A stretch of DNA of 64,000 bases from positions 26,089,277-26,153,276 of the forward strand of contig NC_063259.1 of the NCBI RefSeq assembly GCF_019578655.1, written 5' to 3'. The stretch is from Ricinus communis (Eukaryota > Streptophyta > Magnoliopsida > Malpighiales > Euphorbiaceae). The translations under genes and the position numbers were made by a program. The notes under the pieces are model-generated. The model had not been told where the DNA came from, did no database searches, and worked only from the letters and a program-made list of their open reading frames with translations. Shown piece after piece: positions 60,414 to 64,000 of this stretch (positions are counted from its first letter, which is position 1; each line of letters begins with the position of its first letter).

Positions 60414-63400
60414 CTTTTTCCTTTCTCTTGTTTTCGTAACCTGGGGGTGCTAGCGGCGGAGACGACGGTGGTTAGGCGAGGGCGCTGTCGGAATTTGCGG
60501 CAGCATTGCCGGTGGTGATAATGTTCAGTGTTTGAGCATTAGCTTTTAAATGTAGGAGACATGGTCACGGAAAGAAGGTGATTTAACTGAAGAGATGAAT
60601 AAGGTCTGATGTTGGAGGTTTCTAAAATTTTACTTCACTCAAGCTTAAAAGACAGGATTAAATTAATTTAAGGTTAATTAGGGAATAATGAGGTGCTAAT
60701 GGTGGGTTTATTGCATGCTAATATTAACAAAGAGTGGGGACTGATGATTAGATGAGGTTGAGTCCATGTTTTTTTTGACGTCTTGCCATACTATTGGTTC
60801 AACTAACTTTTTGGTAGTTTCTGTCAGGTGTGAGCAAAATTTGAACCGAAATGGAATTATCCAAACCGAATTGATTTTTTAATTTGGTTATTTTCCTGGT
60901 TCAGTTTTAAATTTTAAAAAAAATGTGAATAAAACAAAATGAGATGAGCAGTTTTATTCTTTCAAAAAAAAAAGAAAAAGAAGTTTTATAAAAATATGTT
61001 ATGTATGTAGTAAAATAAATTATTCTTGCTATTATTATATATGTAAAATTAAAAAGACTTCTAAATCTTATAAATATAAAATAATTTAATTTAATTTTTA
61101 AATTTATTACAAAATATAAAATCGAATAAAATTTATTTAATTAAATTTAATAAATTCTTAAATTTTAATTCAGTTTAATTATATTGATTCTATTGAACTA
61201 TGAATTGAATTGATTATTTTTCAACCCTACTAATATACTTTTAGAAAATATCTAAAATAGGGAAGACTATATTTTTTTGTTAACTTTCTTTAATTGAAAA
61301 TGGCTAATTGAAAGCAATATAAATACTAATCTAATAAAAGTGAAATTTGGGATAAGATTGAATAAAATTTTATTATTAATAAAACAAATTTAGTCAAATA
61401 TTGAATTCTAAATAATGAATTTACACGTACTATTTTGAATTTTAAAATCATGAAAAGTTCAAAATTGACGTCACTTTCAGTGCTAAAAGAAATTACATTT
61501 ATTTTCTTTTTACGAAATATCAATCTAATCGGCATCTAGCATTGGAAAAAAAGAAAGAAAAAAAAAACAATTAGCACCGACATAGCAGAGGTAATCTGGC
61601 GGCCAGTGAGTGCAAGTGTTGGTAGTGGTAAACCTGAGTGGTACTAAGATACAATTCTGTGCTAAGCTGAAATTAAGGTAAAGTTAGGACGCGGGCATGA
61701 CTAGGTTGATCCAAAATGAAGTGGGCATGGGATTGATTTGATGATAGCACGTGAATGAACAATGCGGGGCGCCGGGTAGTTATTACTGGTAAATTTTGCG
61801 CCAGAATTCAAGGAGTCGCCTGACAGTAGCAGTTTTTGGTTAAGCAAACCTGTGCATCATTAAGGCGGTGCTGCATTCCTATCCTCGCTTATTTTTTTTT
61901 AATTTTTATATTTTATTTATATACTAAATCAAAAAATAATTAATAATTTTAAATAATATAATATATAATAATTATTTAATATAAAATATAAAATATTTAT
62001 ATACATATGTTATTATCTAATTAGTTATGATAGATAAATATGGCAATAAATTTAAAAACTTTTATTTCTATCACTAATCAAGGGTTCTGTTAACGAAAAA
62101 GTAATAATTATTAATATAAGACGGGCCATTCTTCGTTACTACCGAAGAGTTAACTAACAAGCTTCCTTTGTATGTAAAGACGTTCAAAATCAAAATCATA
62201 TTTGGCCAAAAAGTTTCATCCAATTACAAATGGAAGTGGGTTCCATGATTGGTTGCTGTGACCTAAACGCTTTCTTGCTTGGACAAGTGAAAAAATTATC
62301 ACTACTTGGTAAGCAGAAAAAATCAATGTAGTGTGATAGTTGTAAAATGGGTTTATTACATGTTCATTAATTAGTTGATACCTACTCAAGATTTGTGGGT
62401 CTCAACCTCCACTTAACAACCACAAACACAACAGAACTCTCTGTCCTTGTTGCTAATTCAGAGGAGTACCCAGTTGGTCAAAAGTTATGAAGGATTAGTT
62501 GAGTTGTAATAATAATGCAAGAAAAGGAAAAGGGAATTAACTAAAAAGATAATCTGATTAAGGGTCAAGTTTAATTTTTAGTTAAACATACCCTTTTTTG
62601 CAATTCATCAAGTCGAATTTATAGACTAAACATTCAAAATAAATTATTTACTGGCATATAAAATTAATACACCTCCAGACTTCCTCAAGAAAATAAATTA
62701 CTGAATATGAGTGGAATTAGGGCTTAGTAAACTTTGGTTTAAACCACAGTAAGAAACAATGAGGTATGTTAGATGGCGGTGGTCATTGTCGGCTGAGGCG
62801 AAACAGATGTTCAAAAATCAAGAAACGTAAGCAAAGGCAATCAATGGAAGGTGGGTTCATCCATCCTTCTGTTTTTTGTTTTAAAGATAATTATTATATC
62901 TGTAATTAACTATTTAAAAATTGACAAATATCAATAATTTATTTATCAGTTTAGTCTCATTAGATTTTCTTTCAGTTTTAGCTGTAGAGAGTGTTTGGTG
63001 CACCACTTTCACCAACAATCATAAGCTCTAAGGAAACGTAAAGCTCAACCCAGCGCTACTGTGGTTTTGCTTGGTAGTCCATTAATTTCCTTTTCTTTTG
63101 GGAAATTGATTCTTTATTACACTAATTACATAGATTAATGTGTTGCACTCATATAATTAAATTTCTTAAATTAAAATAAACAATAGCATCAAAATCCCGT
63201 TTGGGATTGAGGCGATTAAATCTGCTTTTCATTTTTATTTTTGTGATTTTATATTCTTTCAAGTAAATAAGTAAATTGATACCTAAAAATCAAAAAGACA
63301 GTGTGTTTTTAAAATTAAATATAATTATACACTTATTTTCTAAAAAAACCAACCTGAGCCAAACATCTAAACTGATTATTCTTCAAAAAGCCAATTTATA

Positions 63401-64000
63401 ACTTCAATGTCAAACAAACTATATGTTAGTTCACGAATCAAATCAATAGCGACTCATTTGAAAACTTTAAATAAGAAGTACCAAAGAGATTAAAAACCTT
63501 AATCTTCACACTATTAAATTTCCTTTTGTTTTAATTAACTACTAAAGCATGCTATTATAGTTCCACATATTCTAGAATGTATATGACTTGCTTAATCATT
63601 AATTTAGATATACAGATGAATATATATATAGCATGACATTGGTTTGACTGTAATGATGATCCATATCCAATAACCCAAGTTGGGGGTACATGGCCACATG
63701 GGAAGAAAAGAAAAAAAGAAGAAGAAGAGAGACATTAAAATAGAGGAAGTCAATATAATATTATGTAAACAATTTGGAAGTTGGGTCCTTCAAGGCATCA
63801 ACCCATGTTCAGTATTCTTGTGTTTATTGAGAGACGTAAGGGATGGGAACATGAGTTTCTATGATAGGAAGGAAACAAATTGTTGTAAGCAAAGTTACTT
63901 ATTATTTGTGACACACTACGAATAGGATAAGGCACACTTCCTTAAGAAAACACATTCTATGGGGCAGAAGCATGTTGCCATGTGAATTATCTTCTTTAAG
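60414..64000. other. Intergenic region at the right edge
   Basis: Begins with the promoter of the TORTIFOLIA1-like gene (minus strand). It contains a possible decayed hAT-type repeat (60825-61229), a GC-balanced island (about 61570-61880) and AT-rich spacer. The open frame at 63680-63925 is Lys/Arg-rich from an A/G tract and is not called. No gene is supported. Confidence 0.5.
60825..61229. mobile_element. Possible decayed hAT-like non-autonomous element
   Basis: The left end CAGGTGTGAGCAAAA, followed by GAACCGAAATGG and CCAAACCGAATT motifs, and the right end TTTTTCAACCCT resemble the widespread plant repeats that begin with GGGTGAGCAAAA and are full of AACCGAA. No clear eight-base target duplication was found. 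Confidence 0.3.

Noticed and set aside
60208..60453. Plus-strand 81-codon frame
   Set aside because: Antisense shadow of the first HEAT exon.

Overview
This is nuclear DNA of a flowering plant. Genes are split by AT-rich GT-AG introns, intergenic space is very AT-rich, and the proteins are plant families (MOS14, S6K, pTAC2, TORTIFOLIA1-like, SHAQKYF MYB). Protein character suggests a core eudicot, perhaps a rosid such as a Euphorbiaceae member, but that placement is inference. There are no bacterial operons, CRISPR arrays or phage genes.

Layout. 1-10832 (+): the last 23 exons of a transportin-SR/MOS14 gene whose 5' end lies outside the window. 11.6-15.1 kb: two related AT-rich repeat copies, one with a Helitron-like 3' terminus and one split by a 2.2 kb solo LTR. 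15499-17855 (+): a complete six-exon S6 kinase gene. 19864-20295 (+): a 143-residue uncharacterised protein. 20.3-25.5 kb: repeat-rich spacer with a long (TA)n tract, a MITE-like palindrome and one doubtful spliced small ORF. 25480-26978 (-): a MYB1R1/MYBD-type repressor. 31105-36140 (-): a full-length but decayed Ty1/copia element with LTRs, PBS, PPT and target-site duplication. 38015-43625 (-): plastid PPR-SMR protein pTAC2. 46768-52219 (+): an uncharacterised coiled-coil protein. 53891-55247 (+): a 57-residue single-pass membrane protein. 57408-60413 (-): a TORTIFOLIA1-like microtubule-associated protein. 60.4-64 kb: intergenic.

The genes form no pathway cassette; each is an independent housekeeping or regulatory gene with its own promoter. 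Two links stand out. The order MYB - pTAC2 - coiled-coil gene matches, as I remember it, Arabidopsis At1g74840-At1g74850-At1g74860, with the copia element expanding the MYB-pTAC2 gap. MOS14 (nuclear import of SR splicing factors) and S6K (TOR signalling) are neighbours without an evident functional tie.

I found no convincing undescribed biological system. The most informative signals are transposon archaeology: an LTR insertion whose empty site survives in a neighbouring paralogous repeat, a Helitron-like terminus, and a copia element whose six in-frame stops all fit C-to-T decay. Several uncharacterised small proteins also deserve a look. All exon borders were read by eye from splice consensus and frame continuity, with homology recalled from memory.
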